64,000 nucleotides of DNA from NCBI RefSeq assembly GCF_003646465.1, contig NZ_QZEX01000005.1, positions 63,123-127,122 on the forward strand. Reading direction: 5' to 3'. This document shows positions 8,128 through 18,572 of this stretch, piece after piece; the stretch's first letter is position 1; every line of letters starts with the position of its first letter. The position numbers were made by a program, and so were the translations under genes. The stretch comes from Chachezhania antarctica (GTDB lineage: Bacteria > Pseudomonadota > Alphaproteobacteria > Rhodobacterales > Rhodobacteraceae). The notes under the pieces were generated by a model that saw nothing but the letters and a program-made list of their open reading frames with translations, ran no database searches and was not told the DNA's origin.

Positions 8128-9279
8128 GTGCACCGCTACGACAGATATGTCCTGTCGCAATACCTGCTGTTCTTCGGTTTCTTCGCGCTGATCCTGGTCA
8201 TCGTGTTCTGGATCAACCGTGCAGTCAGCCTGTTCGACCGGCTGATCGGCGATGGCCAGTCCGCGATGGTGTTCCTTGAGTTCACCGCGCTGATCCTGCC
8301 GACGCTGATCCGCACGGTAATGCCGATTTCCGTGTTCGTGGCAGCCGCTTACGTGACGAACCGGCTGATGCGCGAAAGCGAGATGACGGTGATGCAGGCG
8401 ACCGGTTCCAGCCCGTGGCGGCTGGCGCGGCCGGCGCTGGCGCTGGGGCTGACGGCCGCGCTGATGATGGCGATCCTGACGAACGTACTGCGCCCGGCCT
8501 CGATCACCCAGCTGGAGCTCCGCGAGGCCGAAGTGGCCCAGAACGTCACCGCCAGCCTTCTGAAGGCCGGCACCTTCCTGCATCCCGCCGGCGGCGTGAC
8601 GGTCTACATCCGCGAGATCGCACCCGATGGCACGCTCCGCGATCTGTACCTGTCGGACCGCCGCGATCCGAACGAGGGTCAGACCTACACGTCGGCCCAG
8701 GCCTACCTCGTGCGCGAAGGCCAGCGGGCCAGCCTTGTGATGGTCGATGGCACGGCCCAGCAGCTTGCCACCGCGACAGGCACGCTTTCGACGACGCGGT
8801 TTGCCGATTTCTCCTACGACATCACGTCGCTGGTCACGCAGGACCGCCAGACCTCTTTCGATCTGAGGGGCGTCTCCACCCCCGCGCTGATCTGGGACCG
8901 GGACGAGATCCTGGCGCAGGAGGGCATGAGCCTTGGCAGGCTGGTCGAGGAACTGCACCAGCGGTTCGCCTGGGCCACGGTCTGCGTGGCCGTGGCGCTG
9001 GTGGGGTTTGCGACGCTGACGCTGGGCGGCTATTCGCGGTTCGGGCAATGGCCGCAGGCGCTGGGGGGCTTCGTGATCCTGATCGGGCTGGAGATCCTGC
9101 GCGGGATGGTCGCGCCGCCGGTCGTCCGGTCGCCCGACCTGTGGCCGCTCCTGTACCTGCCGACGCTCGCCGGGGTGATGATCGCGTCGCTTTTCCTTGC
9201 GCTCGCCGGGCGCCCGGTCAGAGTGCTGCTGGCGGGGATATGGCCACCCTCCCGCGACGGAAGGGCTGACGCCGCATGA
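8128..9279 (+). CDS. lptF: LPS export permease LptF
   Basis: One of the two inner-membrane permeases of the LptB2FG transporter, which extracts LPS and passes it to the Lpt bridge. The 383-residue protein has N-terminal membrane helices (YLLFFGFFALILVIVFWI, then about 50-70 and 98-120), a periplasmic beta-jellyroll region and three C-terminal helices. I chose the GTG at 8128 because it gives the usual HRYDRYVLSQYL start and has a GGGGGG ribosome site seven bases upstream; the ATG-initiated frame from 7912 would add a basic, non-homologous leader. It is the first gene of a six-gene cluster with overlapping stop/start codons. Confidence 0.95.
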   Translation: MHRYDRYVLSQYLLFFGFFALILVIVFWINRAVSLFDRLIGDGQSAMVFLEFTALILPTLIRTVMPISVFVAAAYVTNRLMRESEMTVMQATGSSPWRLARPALALGLTAALMMAILTNVLRPASITQLELREAEVAQNVTASLLKAGTFLHPAGGVTVYIREIAPDGTLRDLYLSDRRDPNEGQTYTSAQAYLVREGQRASLVMVDGTAQQLATATGTLSTTRFADFSYDITSLVTQDRQTSFDLRGVSTPALIWDRDEILAQEGMSLGRLVEELHQRFAWATVCVAVALVGFATLTLGGYSRFGQWPQALGGFVILIGLEILRGMVAPPVVRSPDLWPLLYLPTLAGVMIASLFLALAGRPVRVLLAGIWPPSRDGRADAA

Positions 9280-10379
9280 CGCTGGATTTCTACTTCGCGC
9301 GCCGCTACAGCCAGAGCTTCCTGATGGTGGCCGGGGTGTTCTTCATCCTGATCCTGCTGGTGGAGCTGTTCGAACAACTGCGCCGGTTCCAGGACGCCGA
9401 TATCGGGCTTGCCAAGCTTCTGCAGCTGTCGCTGCTGCGCACGCCGCAATCGATGAGCGACATCATCCCGCTGCTGGTCATCCTGTCCTCGATCCTGCTG
9501 TTCGTCGGGCTGGCGCGGACGAGCGAGCTTGTCGTCACCCGGGCCGCGGGCCGGTCGGGCATCCGCGCGCTGGTGGCGCCTGTCGCCATGACCGCCGTGA
9601 TCGGCGGGCTGGCCGTGACCACGCTGAACCCGATCGCCGCGGCCACCGCGCAGCGCTATGACGAACTGTCCGACCGCTACCGCCACGGAGAGGCCGCCGC
9701 GACGCTTTCGCTTTCTGGCGAGGGCCTCTGGCTGCGGCAGGGCGGGATCGAGGAAGGGCAATCGGTCATCCACGCCCTGCGCGTCGCCCCCGACGCGCGG
9801 ACGCTCAGCGACGTGTCGATCCTGACCTATGCGCCGCGCGGCGGACCGGTGCGCCGGATCCGGGCGGAAAGCGCCACGCTGGACAATGGCGAATGGCACC
9901 TGACGCGTGGTAAGACGTGGCCGCTTGGCCCCGACACAAGCCCGGAATTCGACAGCCAGACCTTCACGTCGATGACCATCCCCACGACGCTGACGGCGAC
10001 TCAGATCCTCGACACCATCGGCCAGACCGCCGGCACCTCCGTCTACGCGCTGCCCCAGAAGATCCGGCAGCTGCGCGAGGCAGGCTTCTCCGCCACCCGG
10101 TTCGAGGTCACCTACCAGTCGGAACTGGCGCGGCCGCTTTTCCTTGTCGCCATGGTGCTGGTGGGCGCGGCCTTCACCATGCGCCATGTCCGTTTCGGCG
10201 GGACGGGCGTGGCGGTGCTGGCGTCCGTCCTTCTGGGCTTCGCGCTCTACTTCATGCGCAACTTCGCGCAGGTACTGGGCGAAAACGGCCAGCTGCCCGT
10301 CACCCTGGCCGCCTGGGCGCCGCCGGTCGCGGCGGTGATGCTGACGGCGGGCCTTCTTCTGTACGCGGAGGACGGATGA
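9276..10379 (+). CDS. lptG: LPS export permease LptG
   Basis: Partner of LptF in the LPS exporter. The 367-residue protein begins TLDFYFARRYSQSFLMVAGVFFILILL, a typical LptG N-terminal amphipathic stretch and first helix. It shows the same 3 + 3 membrane-helix layout around a periplasmic domain, with C-terminal helices near LFLVAMVLVGAAFTM and VAVLASVLLGFALYFMRNF. The ATG overlaps the lptF stop (ATGA), and lptD overlaps its own stop in the same way, so LptF, LptG and LptD are probably made in a coordinated ratio. Confidence 0.95.
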   Translation: MTLDFYFARRYSQSFLMVAGVFFILILLVELFEQLRRFQDADIGLAKLLQLSLLRTPQSMSDIIPLLVILSSILLFVGLARTSELVVTRAAGRSGIRALVAPVAMTAVIGGLAVTTLNPIAAATAQRYDELSDRYRHGEAAATLSLSGEGLWLRQGGIEEGQSVIHALRVAPDARTLSDVSILTYAPRGGPVRRIRAESATLDNGEWHLTRGKTWPLGPDTSPEFDSQTFTSMTIPTTLTATQILDTIGQTAGTSVYALPQKIRQLREAGFSATRFEVTYQSELARPLFLVAMVLVGAAFTMRHVRFGGTGVAVLASVLLGFALYFMRNFAQVLGENGQLPVTLAAWAPPVAAVMLTAGLLLYAEDG

Positions 10380-12529
10380 CGCCCCCTGCGACTGCCCCGG
10401 CCCACCCGCTTGCCCTGCGTCTCCTGGCCACTTTCGTCCTGACGGTCTGGGCGGTGCTGGCCCATGCGCAGGACGCGCCCATGGGCGCGGGCCCGGCGAT
10501 CCTCGTGGCCGACCGGATCTACCTCGTGAACTCCGACACGCTGGTCGCCGAAGGCAATGTCGAGGCGTTCCACGACAGCACCCGCCTGCGCGCCGGCAAG
10601 ATCAGCTACGACCGCACGACCGAGAGGCTTTCTATCGAGGGTCCGATTCGCATCGACCGGGGCGAAGGCACGCTGGTGCTGGCCGACCGGGCCGAACTGG
10701 ACAGCGATCTGGAAACCGGGCTGCTGGTCGGCGCGCGGCTGGTGCTGAACCAGCAGCTGCAAATGGCCTCGCAACAGATGAAGCGGGTCGGCGGGCGCTA
10801 TACCCAGCTCTACAAGTCCGCCGTGACCGCCTGCCGCGTCTGCGAGACCGGCCGCGCGCCGCTCTGGCAGATCCGGGCGCGCAAGGTGATCCACGACCAG
10901 CAGGAACGGCAGATCTATTTCGAAAACGCGACCTTCCGCATTCTCGACGTGCCGGTCTTCTACTTCCCGCGCCTGCGCCTGCCCGATCCCAGTGTCAAAC
11001 GCGCCCGCGGCTTTTTGATCCCGGAACTGCGCAGCACGACCGAACTGGGCGTGGGCCTGCGCCTGCCCTATTTCATCCCGCTGGGCGACAGCGCGGACGT
11101 GACGCTTTACCCCTACCTGTCGCCGCAGACCCGCACGCTGGGCGCGCGCTACCGGCAGGCACTGGAACGGGGCGAGCTGTTCTTCGAAGGCGCGCTTTCG
11201 AAGGATGACATCATCCCCGGCAAGCTGCGCGGCTACCTGTTCGGCTACGGGCAGTTCTTCCTCGATCGCGACTGGTCGGTCGATTTCGACATCAAGACGG
11301 TCAGCGACAATGCTTACCTCCTGAACTACGGCCTGCCCGATTACGACCGGCTGCGCAGCGAGGTGGGGCTGCAACGGATCCAGCGCGACAACATGTTCCG
11401 GGCCGAGCTGAACTACTTCAAGTCGCTCCGCGACAACGAGCTTGAAACCCAGCAGCCGACCTTCGTGACCGATGCGTTCTATGTCCAGCGGTTCGTGCCC
11501 GCACAGATCGGTGGCGAATTCCGTTTCATGGCCGATATCCACAGCCACGGCCGCGCCTCGCGCGAGGACATGGTCGGCCGCGACGTGGCGCGCACGACGC
11601 TCGACATGGTGTGGAAGAAGGACTGGATCCTGAGGGGCGGCTACCGCAGCACGCTGGATATCGGCGCCAGCACCGACAATTTCGGCATCACCGACGACAG
11701 TGCCTTTCCCCAGCACGTCTCGCGCACGACGCCGCGGATGGCGCTGGGAGTCTCCCGGCCGATGACGCGAACGACGCAGACCGGGGCGGTGCAGTATCTT
11801 GAACCCATCGTGCAGCTGGGCTGGGCCAACCTTTTCGGCGGCAACGTCCCCAACGAGGAAAGCCGGTTCGTCGAATTCGACCGCGGCAACCTGATCTCGC
11901 TCTCCCGCTTTCCCGCGCCCGACCGCCGCGAACATGCGCCGACATTCGTGTACGGCGCGACCGCGGCCCACTACGCCCCGTCGGGGCTGGAGCTGTGGGG
12001 CGCCGCGGGCCAGGTGCTGCGCGAACCCGAGGATGCGGATTTCACCCCGACCTCGGGCCTCGAAGGCACGGTGTCGGATCTGCTTCTTGCGGGCGAGGCC
12101 GTGATCAACAACCGTCTGTGGCTGAACGGACGGACGTTGCTGAACACCGATCTGTCCGTCTCGAAGGCCGAACTTCGCGGGCGCTGGACATCGTCGCGAA
12201 CGGCGCTTGTCGGTTCCTACCTGTGGCTGGGCGCCGATCCCGAGGAAGAGCGCCTTGATACCACCTCCGAGATCTGGTTCGACGGTAGCTACGCGGTGCG
12301 GCCGGGCTGGACCGCAAATGCAAACATGCGATATGACGTAACCGAAGATACCCCGACCTCGTTGGGCGTTGGGCTGATCTACAGCAACGAATGCGTGGAA
12401 CTCGACCTTTCGCTCAGCCGACGCTATACGACCACCGCCTCCGTCGATCCGTCGACGTCCTTCGGCATCAATGTCCGGCTGGGCGGTTTCGCCGTTCAAA
12501 ACAGCAATTACAGGCGTACATGTTCTTGA
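10376..12529 (+). CDS. lptD: LPS-assembly protein LptD
   Basis: The outer-membrane beta-barrel that inserts LPS into the outer leaflet. The 717-residue protein has a signal peptide (LLATFVLTVWAVLAHAQ), an N-terminal OstA/LptA-like periplasmic domain (LVADRIYLVNSDTLVAEGNVEA, then repeated beta-strand elements), and a long barrel domain that starts around VPVFYFPRLRLPDPSVKRARGF, a conserved LptD motif. Cysteines occur in the periplasmic domain (TACRVCETG) and near the C-terminus (NECVELD and the penultimate residue), consistent with disulfides needed for LptD function, although their spacing differs from E. coli. The start ATGA overlaps lptG; surA begins inside its last codons. Confidence 0.95.
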   Translation: MTPPATAPAHPLALRLLATFVLTVWAVLAHAQDAPMGAGPAILVADRIYLVNSDTLVAEGNVEAFHDSTRLRAGKISYDRTTERLSIEGPIRIDRGEGTLVLADRAELDSDLETGLLVGARLVLNQQLQMASQQMKRVGGRYTQLYKSAVTACRVCETGRAPLWQIRARKVIHDQQERQIYFENATFRILDVPVFYFPRLRLPDPSVKRARGFLIPELRSTTELGVGLRLPYFIPLGDSADVTLYPYLSPQTRTLGARYRQALERGELFFEGALSKDDIIPGKLRGYLFGYGQFFLDRDWSVDFDIKTVSDNAYLLNYGLPDYDRLRSEVGLQRIQRDNMFRAELNYFKSLRDNELETQQPTFVTDAFYVQRFVPAQIGGEFRFMADIHSHGRASREDMVGRDVARTTLDMVWKKDWILRGGYRSTLDIGASTDNFGITDDSAFPQHVSRTTPRMALGVSRPMTRTTQTGAVQYLEPIVQLGWANLFGGNVPNEESRFVEFDRGNLISLSRFPAPDRREHAPTFVYGATAAHYAPSGLELWGAAGQVLREPEDADFTPTSGLEGTVSDLLLAGEAVINNRLWLNGRTLLNTDLSVSKAELRGRWTSSRTALVGSYLWLGADPEEERLDTTSEIWFDGSYAVRPGWTANANMRYDVTEDTPTSLGVGLIYSNECVELDLSLSRRYTTTASVDPSTSFGINVRLGGFAVQNSNYRRTCS

Positions 12530-13761
12530 TCCTGACCCCTGCCCGCCGCACCGGCGCTTACGCATTTCTCATCGCCGCGGTGTTCGCGTTGTTCGGTGCG
12601 ACCTCTGCCATGGCAAACGGGCTGTTTTTGCCCGCGGTGATCGTCAACGACGACGTGATCACCAATTACGAAATCCAGCAGCGCTCGCGCCTGCTGGCGC
12701 TTCTGCGCGCCCCCGGCAGTTCCGAAAAGGAAGCCCGCGAGTCGCTGCTGGAAGACCGGCTGCGCCAGCAGGCGATGCGGCAATACGGCCTGACCCTGGC
12801 CGAGGCCGACGTGACCCAGGGCATCGACGATTTCGCCCAGCGGGCCAACCTGTCGGGCGAAGAGCTTCTGAACGCGCTGGAGGAAAACGGCGTCGCGCGC
12901 GAAACCATGCGCGACTACGTAACCGTGAACCTTGGCTGGACAGAGCTTGTGCGCGGCCTCTTCCTTGAGACTGCCCGCCCCTCCATGGCCGAAATCGACC
13001 GGGCGCTTGGCCTTGCCGGCACCACCGGCGGCGTGCGCGTTCTGCTGTCGGAAATCATCATCCCGATCACCGCACAGACCGCCGAGGAGGTCGACGCGCT
13101 GGCCGGGCAATTGGCAGAGATCGACAGTGTCGGCGAGTTTTCGGCGGCGGCGCAACGCTATTCCGCGGCGCAGACGGCTCAGGATGGCGGCCGGATGCCG
13201 TGGATCGACCTGAACCGCCTGCCGCCGCAATTGCGCCCGATCATCCTGTCGCTGTCGCCCGGGCAGGTTTCCGACCCGCTGGGGCTCGAAGGGGCCGTCG
13301 CACTCTTCCAGATGCGCGACATCCAGGAGATCGCCGCCCAGAGCCCAAGCTATTCCGCCATCGAATTCGCCACGCTCGCCCTGCCCGGCGGCCGTACGGC
13401 CGACACGCTGGCCCGCGCACAGGCGATCAAGGCACGGGTGTCGGAATGCACAGATCTTTATGGCGAAGCCCTGGGCATGCCGGAAGAGGCTCTGCAGATC
13501 CGCAGCATGGCACCGTCCGAGATCCCGCAGGACATCTCGATCGAACTGGCGCAGCTGGACGATGGCGAAAGCTCCTATGAACTGACGCGCAACAACGGGC
13601 AGACGTTGCTGTTCGTGATGCTCTGCTCCCGCACGGCCGAGGCCAACAAGGACGCGACCCGGGAACAGGTCGCACAGGCCCTGACGGTGCAGCGACTGGA
13701 AGCGGCATCGCGCGGGTTCATCGACCAGCTGAAGGCCGACGCGATCATCGTCTACAAATGA
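12520..13761 (+). CDS. surA: Periplasmic chaperone SurA (peptidyl-prolyl isomerase)
   Basis: A periplasmic chaperone that escorts outer-membrane proteins, LptD among them, to the Bam complex. The 413-residue protein has a signal-like segment (TGAYAFLIAAVFALFGATSAMA), an N-terminal SurA chaperone domain starting LPAVIVNDDVITNYEIQQRSRL, and one recognisable parvulin domain (VRVLLSEIIIPITAQ through GGRMPWIDLNRLPPQL to LSLSPGQVSDPL). The second parvulin region is diverged. The ATG at 12520 overlaps the end of lptD by ten bases, so the chaperone is encoded directly behind a client protein. Confidence 0.92.
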   Translation: MFLILTPARRTGAYAFLIAAVFALFGATSAMANGLFLPAVIVNDDVITNYEIQQRSRLLALLRAPGSSEKEARESLLEDRLRQQAMRQYGLTLAEADVTQGIDDFAQRANLSGEELLNALEENGVARETMRDYVTVNLGWTELVRGLFLETARPSMAEIDRALGLAGTTGGVRVLLSEIIIPITAQTAEEVDALAGQLAEIDSVGEFSAAAQRYSAAQTAQDGGRMPWIDLNRLPPQLRPIILSLSPGQVSDPLGLEGAVALFQMRDIQEIAAQSPSYSAIEFATLALPGGRTADTLARAQAIKARVSECTDLYGEALGMPEEALQIRSMAPSEIPQDISIELAQLDDGESSYELTRNNGQTLLFVMLCSRTAEANKDATREQVAQALTVQRLEAASRGFIDQLKADAIIVYK

Positions 13762-14735
13762 CGGCCCCCATCGCCCTGACCTGCGGCGAACCGTCCGGCA
13801 TCGGCCCCGAAATCGCCGTCGCAGCCTGGGCCGCGCTGCCGCGGCCCTGCCCCTTCGTCTGGATCGGCGACCCGCGCCATCTGCCCGAAGGCACGCCGGT
13901 GACGGAACTTGCGTCGCCTGCCGCAATGGACAGCGACCCGCCGGATCGCTTCCCGGTTCTCCGGCACGACTTCGCCGCGCCGGCGGTGCCCGGCCAGCCC
14001 GATCCCGCGAACGCGGCCGGCGTGATCGCCGTGATCGAACGCGCGGTGGCGCTTGCGCAATCGGGCGAAGCCTCGGCCGTGTGCACGGCGCCCATCCACA
14101 AGAAGGCGCTCATTGACGGCGCCAATTTCGCCTATCCCGGCCATACCGAATTCCTTGCCGCATTGGGCAGCGCCCCCCGCGCCGTGATGATGCTGGCCAG
14201 CGACCAGCTGCGCGTGGTGCCCGCGACGATCCACATCGCGTTGCAGGACGTGCCCGCGGCGCTGACGCCCGCGCTGCTGCGGGACACGATCGAGATCACG
14301 GCCAAAGGCCTGCGCGACCAGTTCGGAATCGCCCGGCCCCGGATCGCCGTGGCGGGGCTGAACCCCCATGCCGGCGAAGGCGGCGCCATGGGGCGGCAGG
14401 AACTTGACTGGATCAACGATCTGGTGGCCGAGATGCAGGCCGAAGGCCATGCGCTGACCGGTCCGCACCCGGCGGACACGCTGTTTCATGCCGCGGCCCG
14501 TGCCCGCTATGACGCGGCGGTGGCGATGTATCACGATCAGGCGCTTATCCCGATCAAGACACTGGATTTCGACCGGGGCGTGAACGTCACGCTGGGCCTG
14601 CCCTTCATCCGAACCTCGCCCGATCACGGCACCGCCTTCGACATCGCGGGCAAGGGGCTTGCGAACCCGACAAGCCTGATCGAGGCCCTGAAACTGGCGC
14701 AGCGCATGGCTGCGTCCCGGAGCACCACCTCGTGA
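13758..14735 (+). CDS. pdxA: 4-hydroxythreonine-4-phosphate dehydrogenase
   Basis: Oxidises 4-phosphohydroxy-L-threonine with NAD, a step of the DXP-dependent route to pyridoxal phosphate. The 325-residue protein shows the family start [14 protein letters not shown], the metal-binding PGHTEFLA and the C-terminal [12 protein letters not shown] with its histidine. Its start overlaps the surA stop (ATGA) and its stop overlaps the GTG of rsmA. The surA-pdxA-rsmA order is conserved across many proteobacteria. Confidence 0.96.
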   Translation: MTAPIALTCGEPSGIGPEIAVAAWAALPRPCPFVWIGDPRHLPEGTPVTELASPAAMDSDPPDRFPVLRHDFAAPAVPGQPDPANAAGVIAVIERAVALAQSGEASAVCTAPIHKKALIDGANFAYPGHTEFLAALGSAPRAVMMLASDQLRVVPATIHIALQDVPAALTPALLRDTIEITAKGLRDQFGIARPRIAVAGLNPHAGEGGAMGRQELDWINDLVAEMQAEGHALTGPHPADTLFHAAARARYDAAVAMYHDQALIPIKTLDFDRGVNVTLGLPFIRTSPDHGTAFDIAGKGLANPTSLIEALKLAQRMAASRSTTS

Positions 14736-15571
14736 GCGCCATCGACGCCCTCCCGCCCCTGCGCGCGGTGATCGCCGAACACGGGCTGTCGGCCCGCAAG
14801 TCGCTGGGCCAGAACTTCCTGCTGGATCTGAACCTGACCGCCAAGATCGCGCGGCAGGCCGGGCCCCTGGCGGAATCGGACATCCTGGAAATCGGCCCCG
14901 GCCCCGGCGGGCTGACCCGCGGGCTGCTGTCGGAAGGCGCGCGCCGCGTCGTGGCCGTGGAAAAGGACAGCCGCTGCATCCCCGCGCTGCAACAGATCGC
15001 CGAAGCCTATCCCGGCCGGCTGGAGATCGTCGAAGGCGATGCGCTGGCCCTTGACGTGAAGGCTCTGCTGACGCCGCCCATCCGCGTCGCGGCCAACCTG
15101 CCGTATAATATCGGAACCGAACTGCTGGTGCGCTGGCTGACGCCGCCGGAATGGCCGCCCTACTGGGAAAGCCTGACGCTGATGTTCCAGCGCGAAGTGG
15201 CCGAACGGATCGTTGCCAAGCCCGGATCGAAGGCCTACGGACGGCTGGCCCTTCTGGCGCAGTGGCGGTCGACCGCGCGGATCGCGCTCGTGCTCCCGCC
15301 CGAAGCGTTTACCCCACCGCCCAAGATTTCAAGCGCGGTGGTCCACCTGGAAGCCCTGCCGGAGCCGCGTTTTCCCGCCGACCCGGCGGTCCTGTCCCGC
15401 ACGGTCGCTGCCGCCTTCAACCAGCGCCGCAAGATGCTGCGCGCCAGCCTGAAGGGCCTGGCCCCGGATATCGAGGACAGGCTGCTGGCATCGGGCATCA
15501 AGCCCACGGAACGGGCCGAACAGGTCTCGCTGGAACAGTTCTGCACGCTGGCGCGCAATCTGGCGGAATAG
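14732..15571 (+). CDS. rsmA: 16S rRNA dimethyladenosine transferase
   Basis: Dimethylates two adjacent adenosines near the 3' end of 16S rRNA during 30S maturation (KsgA). The 279-residue protein has the SAM-binding motif [15 protein letters not shown], the acidic ribose-binding VEKDSR, and the catalytic [11 protein letters not shown]. The start codon is GTG at 14732, inside the pdxA stop, and gives the expected [12 protein letters not shown]-terminal motif shortly after. It is the last gene of the lptF cluster, and a terminator hairpin follows 13 bases after the stop. Confidence 0.97.
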   Translation: MSAIDALPPLRAVIAEHGLSARKSLGQNFLLDLNLTAKIARQAGPLAESDILEIGPGPGGLTRGLLSEGARRVVAVEKDSRCIPALQQIAEAYPGRLEIVEGDALALDVKALLTPPIRVAANLPYNIGTELLVRWLTPPEWPPYWESLTLMFQREVAERIVAKPGSKAYGRLALLAQWRSTARIALVLPPEAFTPPPKISSAVVHLEALPEPRFPADPAVLSRTVAAAFNQRRKMLRASLKGLAPDIEDRLLASGIKPTERAEQVSLEQFCTLARNLAE

Positions 15572-15584
15572 GCCCATAAACGAA

Positions 15585-15608
15585 AATCGCCCCGAAAACG
15601 GGGCGATT
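15585..15608. terminator. Bidirectional terminator hairpin
   Basis: The perfect 10-bp inverted repeat AATCGCCCCG-AAAA-CGGGGCGATT lies between the convergent rsmA and DUF4167 stop codons. A GAAA-type tetraloop on a GC stem with flanking A/T supports termination in both directions. Confidence 0.9.
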
Positions 15609-15646
15609 GAAGTGTCTGGCGATGTGGTGTCAGGCGCCCGAGGCGG

Positions 15647-16372
15647 TTACTCGGCGGCCTTGGTGGCCGGATCGGTCTGGATCTCACCGGTTTCCGCGGG
15701 GCCTGAGGCCTCGACATCCTTGCCCTTGTTCAGGGACACGACGTCGGCCGAGCCCTGGTCGGCCCCCTTGTCGCCAGCGGCATCCGCCTTGGGCTTGCGC
15801 GGCGCCCGCGTACGCGGCTTGCGCGCGGGCTTGGGGGCGGATTCGGGCGTTTCGACAAGGTTGTTGTCGCTGCCCTGGTTTTCCCCGTCGACCACGTCGA
15901 GCCCGGTGGACGCATCGCGCGCGCCCGAGTTGTCGCGCCCTTGATCGCGCCCCTGGGAGCCATCGCGCCCGGAGGATGCGTCGCGATCGTCCTGCCCGGA
16001 CTGGTCGTCACCCGATTTCTGCTGGTCACGGTCCTGGCGCTGCGGACGGTCGGTGCTGCGATCCCGTTCGGCCTGGCGTTCGCGGTTCTGCCGCTCCTGC
16101 TCTTCGCGCTTGGCGTCCTGTTCACGCTGAGCTTCGCTCAGCATGCGCAGGTAATGTTCGGCGTGTTGCTGGAAGTTTTCCGTGGCAACACGGTCATTGG
16201 CCAGCTGCGCATCGCGGGCCAGCTGGTTGTACTTGTCGATTATCTGCTGCGGCGTGCCGCGCACTTTGCCTTCGGGGCCGTTGCTGTCAAACACCCGGTT
16301 GACGACGTTGCCGCCACCTGAAGGACGGTTGCGGTTCGACTTCGACCGCGTGCGTGATTTGGACGATCTCAT
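15647..16372 (-). CDS. DUF4167 domain protein, highly charged
   Basis: A 241-residue protein with an N-terminal DUF4167 region: a basic start (MRSSKSRTRSKSNRNRPSGG), then VNRVFDSNGPEGKVRGTPQQI and the helical segment KYNQLARDAQLANDRVATENFQQHAEHYLR. The rest is low-complexity, first rich in Arg/Gln/Glu/Asp, then basic (KPARKPRTRAPRKPK) and acidic. Members are alphaproteobacterial and usually sit next to prmC and prfA, as here. The basic head and RNA-binding-like composition suggest nucleic-acid contact, but the function is not established. Length varies widely in the family because of the tail. Confidence 0.88.
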   Translation of the reverse strand: MRSSKSRTRSKSNRNRPSGGGNVVNRVFDSNGPEGKVRGTPQQIIDKYNQLARDAQLANDRVATENFQQHAEHYLRMLSEAQREQDAKREEQERQNRERQAERDRSTDRPQRQDRDQQKSGDDQSGQDDRDASSGRDGSQGRDQGRDNSGARDASTGLDVVDGENQGSDNNLVETPESAPKPARKPRTRAPRKPKADAAGDKGADQGSADVVSLNKGKDVEASGPAETGEIQTDPATKAAE

Positions 16373-16622
16373 ATCGCTGATTTGAGCCTTGTCTTCGCTG
16401 TCGTTTTATCCGGGTGCGCCTCATCCGTGCGCCTTGCCGGTTCGTCGACTTTTTCTGGCTTGATGTCGCATGGTGCCCGGGTGATCGAAAGGATCGTTAG
16501 CCCCCGGCAGCCTGTCGCTGCGACTTCCACGGATTAAACATGAGACGGGCACGCTTACAAGTGGCTGAATGGCGATTTTTCGCGTTTTTTCGTGTCAATT
16601 GCCCGTAACACGCAAGATCTTG

Positions 16623-17456
16623 TTAGATATTTCGTCGCCCGAGCACCACCCGGTCGCGTCCGTCCATGTCCGGGATCACCTCGATACCCGCCAGATAGGC
16701 AGCCTCCATCAGTGCTGCAACAGCCGCGCCCTGGGTCGGTCCGATCTCGACGATCAGCCGCCCGCCGGGTTCCAGCCTTCGGGGCGCGCCTGCGATGATG
16801 ATCCGGTAGGCTCCCAGACCATCGCCGAAATCCGTAAGCGCCTCGGCAGGTTCGAAATTCTTCACCTCGGGTTGAAGATCCTCCATTTCGTCATGTGCGA
16901 GGTATGGCGGGTTGGAAACGATCAGGTCGTAGCTGCGGTCGATGGTCCCGTACCAGTCCATCTGCTGGATCTGCGCCCGCCAGGTCAGCCCGTGCCGGAC
17001 GATGTTGGCGGAGGCCTGCAGGCAGGCCGCTTCGCTGACATCGACCCCCAGCCCCACGGCATCGGGACGTTCGGCCAGAAGTGTGGCCAGAATGCATCCG
17101 GACCCGGTTCCCAGGTCGAGAATCCGCAGGAACGGCTCCGCCAGCGCGGCCTCGATCAGGATCTCCGTTTCGGGCCGCGGGTCGAGCACATCGCGGTTGA
17201 TGTTGAAGGGACGTCCGTAGAACTGACGCTCCCCCACGATCTGGGACACGGGAATCCGGGTCTCGCGCATCTCGATGAAGCGGTCGAAGCGTTCGGCGAT
17301 GACCGGGTCCATCTCCTCGGGCGCGATCAGGGTTATGCGGGCGGCATCCGTCTGGGCCGCGAAGGCCAGAAGCCTGCGTGCGTCGCGCACCGGATCGGCC
17401 ACGCCCGCCTCCCGCAAGCGCGACGCGGCGCGGGCAAGGGCCTCTCCGGCGGTCAT
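16623..17456 (-). CDS. prmC: Release factor glutamine methyltransferase
   Basis: Methylates the glutamine of the GGQ motif in RF1 and RF2, raising peptide-release activity. The 277-residue protein has a helical N-terminal RF-binding domain, the SAM motif [16 protein letters not shown] and the catalytic NPPY ([14 protein letters not shown]). Its ATG overlaps the stop of prfA by four bases, so the enzyme is coupled to one of its substrates; the other substrate, prfB, is at 40242. Confidence 0.96.
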   Translation of the reverse strand: MTAGEALARAASRLREAGVADPVRDARRLLAFAAQTDAARITLIAPEEMDPVIAERFDRFIEMRETRIPVSQIVGERQFYGRPFNINRDVLDPRPETEILIEAALAEPFLRILDLGTGSGCILATLLAERPDAVGLGVDVSEAACLQASANIVRHGLTWRAQIQQMDWYGTIDRSYDLIVSNPPYLAHDEMEDLQPEVKNFEPAEALTDFGDGLGAYRIIIAGAPRRLEPGGRLIVEIGPTQGAAVAALMEAAYLAGIEVIPDMDGRDRVVLGRRNI

Positions 17457-18511
17457 GTGCCGTGCCCCATCTCGGCCAGCATCGTCGATTGCGCATCGGC
17501 GGTCAGCGCATCAATGACCTCGTCCAGGTCGCCCTGCATCACCTGGTCCAGCTTGTAGAGCGTCAGGTTGATGCGATGGTCCGTCATGCGGCCCTGCGGG
17601 AAGTTGTAGGTGCGAATCCGCTCCGACCGGTCGCCCGACCCAACCTGCGCCGCCCGGCTGGCGGAGCGTTCGCTGTCGGCTTTATGGCGTTCCAGATCGT
17701 AGAGCTTCGTGCGCAGGACCTGCATCGCGATCTCGCGGTTACGGTGCTGGGATTTCTCGGAACTGGTGACGACAATGCCCGACGGCATGTGCGTGATACG
17801 CACGGCGGAATCGGTCGTGTTCACGTGCTGGCCACCTGCGCCCGACGACCGCATCGTGTCGATCCGGATGTCGTTTTGCGATATCTCGATATCCACGTCC
17901 TGCGCTTCGGGAAGCACCGCGACCGTGGCCGCAGACGTATGAATCCGCCCGCCGCTTTCCGTCGTCGGCACCCGCTGCACCCGGTGCACGCCGCTTTCGT
18001 ATTTCAGCCGGGCAAAGACGTTCTCACCGCTGATATGGGCCACCACTTCCTTGATCCCGCCAAGTTCGGTCGCCTGTTCCTCGACGATCTCCAGCTTCCA
18101 GCCCCGTCCTTCGGCATAGCGCTGGTACATGCGCAGAAGGTCACCCGCGAACAGCGCCGCCTCCTCTCCGCCCGTGCCGGGCCGGATCTCCAGCATTGCC
18201 GGGCGGGCGTCGGCCTCGTCCTTGGGCAGAAGCGCCAGTTGCAGGTCGTGCTCTGCCTCGGGCAGGCGCGCGCGAAGGATCGGCAGTTCTTCCTCTGCCA
18301 GTTCCTTCATGTCGGGGTCGGCCAGCATTTCCTGCGCATCGGCCAGGTCGGCACGCAGTTGCCGCCAGAGCGCGATCTGTTCGACCACCGGCTTCAGGTC
18401 GGAATATTCCTTGGCCAGGGCCGCGATCTCGCTGCCGCTGGCCGCCGCCATCGCCGCTTCGAGATACTCGAAACGCTGGGTGATCTGGTCGAGTCGGTCT
18501 GTCGGGATCAT
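17453..18511 (-). CDS. prfA: Peptide chain release factor 1
   Basis: Recognises UAA and UAG stop codons. The 352-residue protein has the GGQ catalytic loop ([18 protein letters not shown]) and, in the codon-recognition domain, [14 protein letters not shown], which carries the PxT tripeptide anticodon typical of RF1 (here PTT). The C-terminal [17 protein letters not shown] is also characteristic. It forms a two-gene unit with prmC through a four-base overlap. Together with prfB in this window the class I release-factor set is complete. Confidence 0.97.
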   Translation of the reverse strand: MIPTDRLDQITQRFEYLEAAMAAASGSEIAALAKEYSDLKPVVEQIALWRQLRADLADAQEMLADPDMKELAEEELPILRARLPEAEHDLQLALLPKDEADARPAMLEIRPGTGGEEAALFAGDLLRMYQRYAEGRGWKLEIVEEQATELGGIKEVVAHISGENVFARLKYESGVHRVQRVPTTESGGRIHTSAATVAVLPEAQDVDIEISQNDIRIDTMRSSGAGGQHVNTTDSAVRITHMPSGIVVTSSEKSQHRNREIAMQVLRTKLYDLERHKADSERSASRAAQVGSGDRSERIRTYNFPQGRMTDHRINLTLYKLDQVMQGDLDEVIDALTADAQSTMLAEMGHGT

Positions 18512-18572
18512 TGGCGGTCATTCCGATATCGCGGGGCTTTGGTCAAGCACCCGCCCGTGCTAGCATAGACGC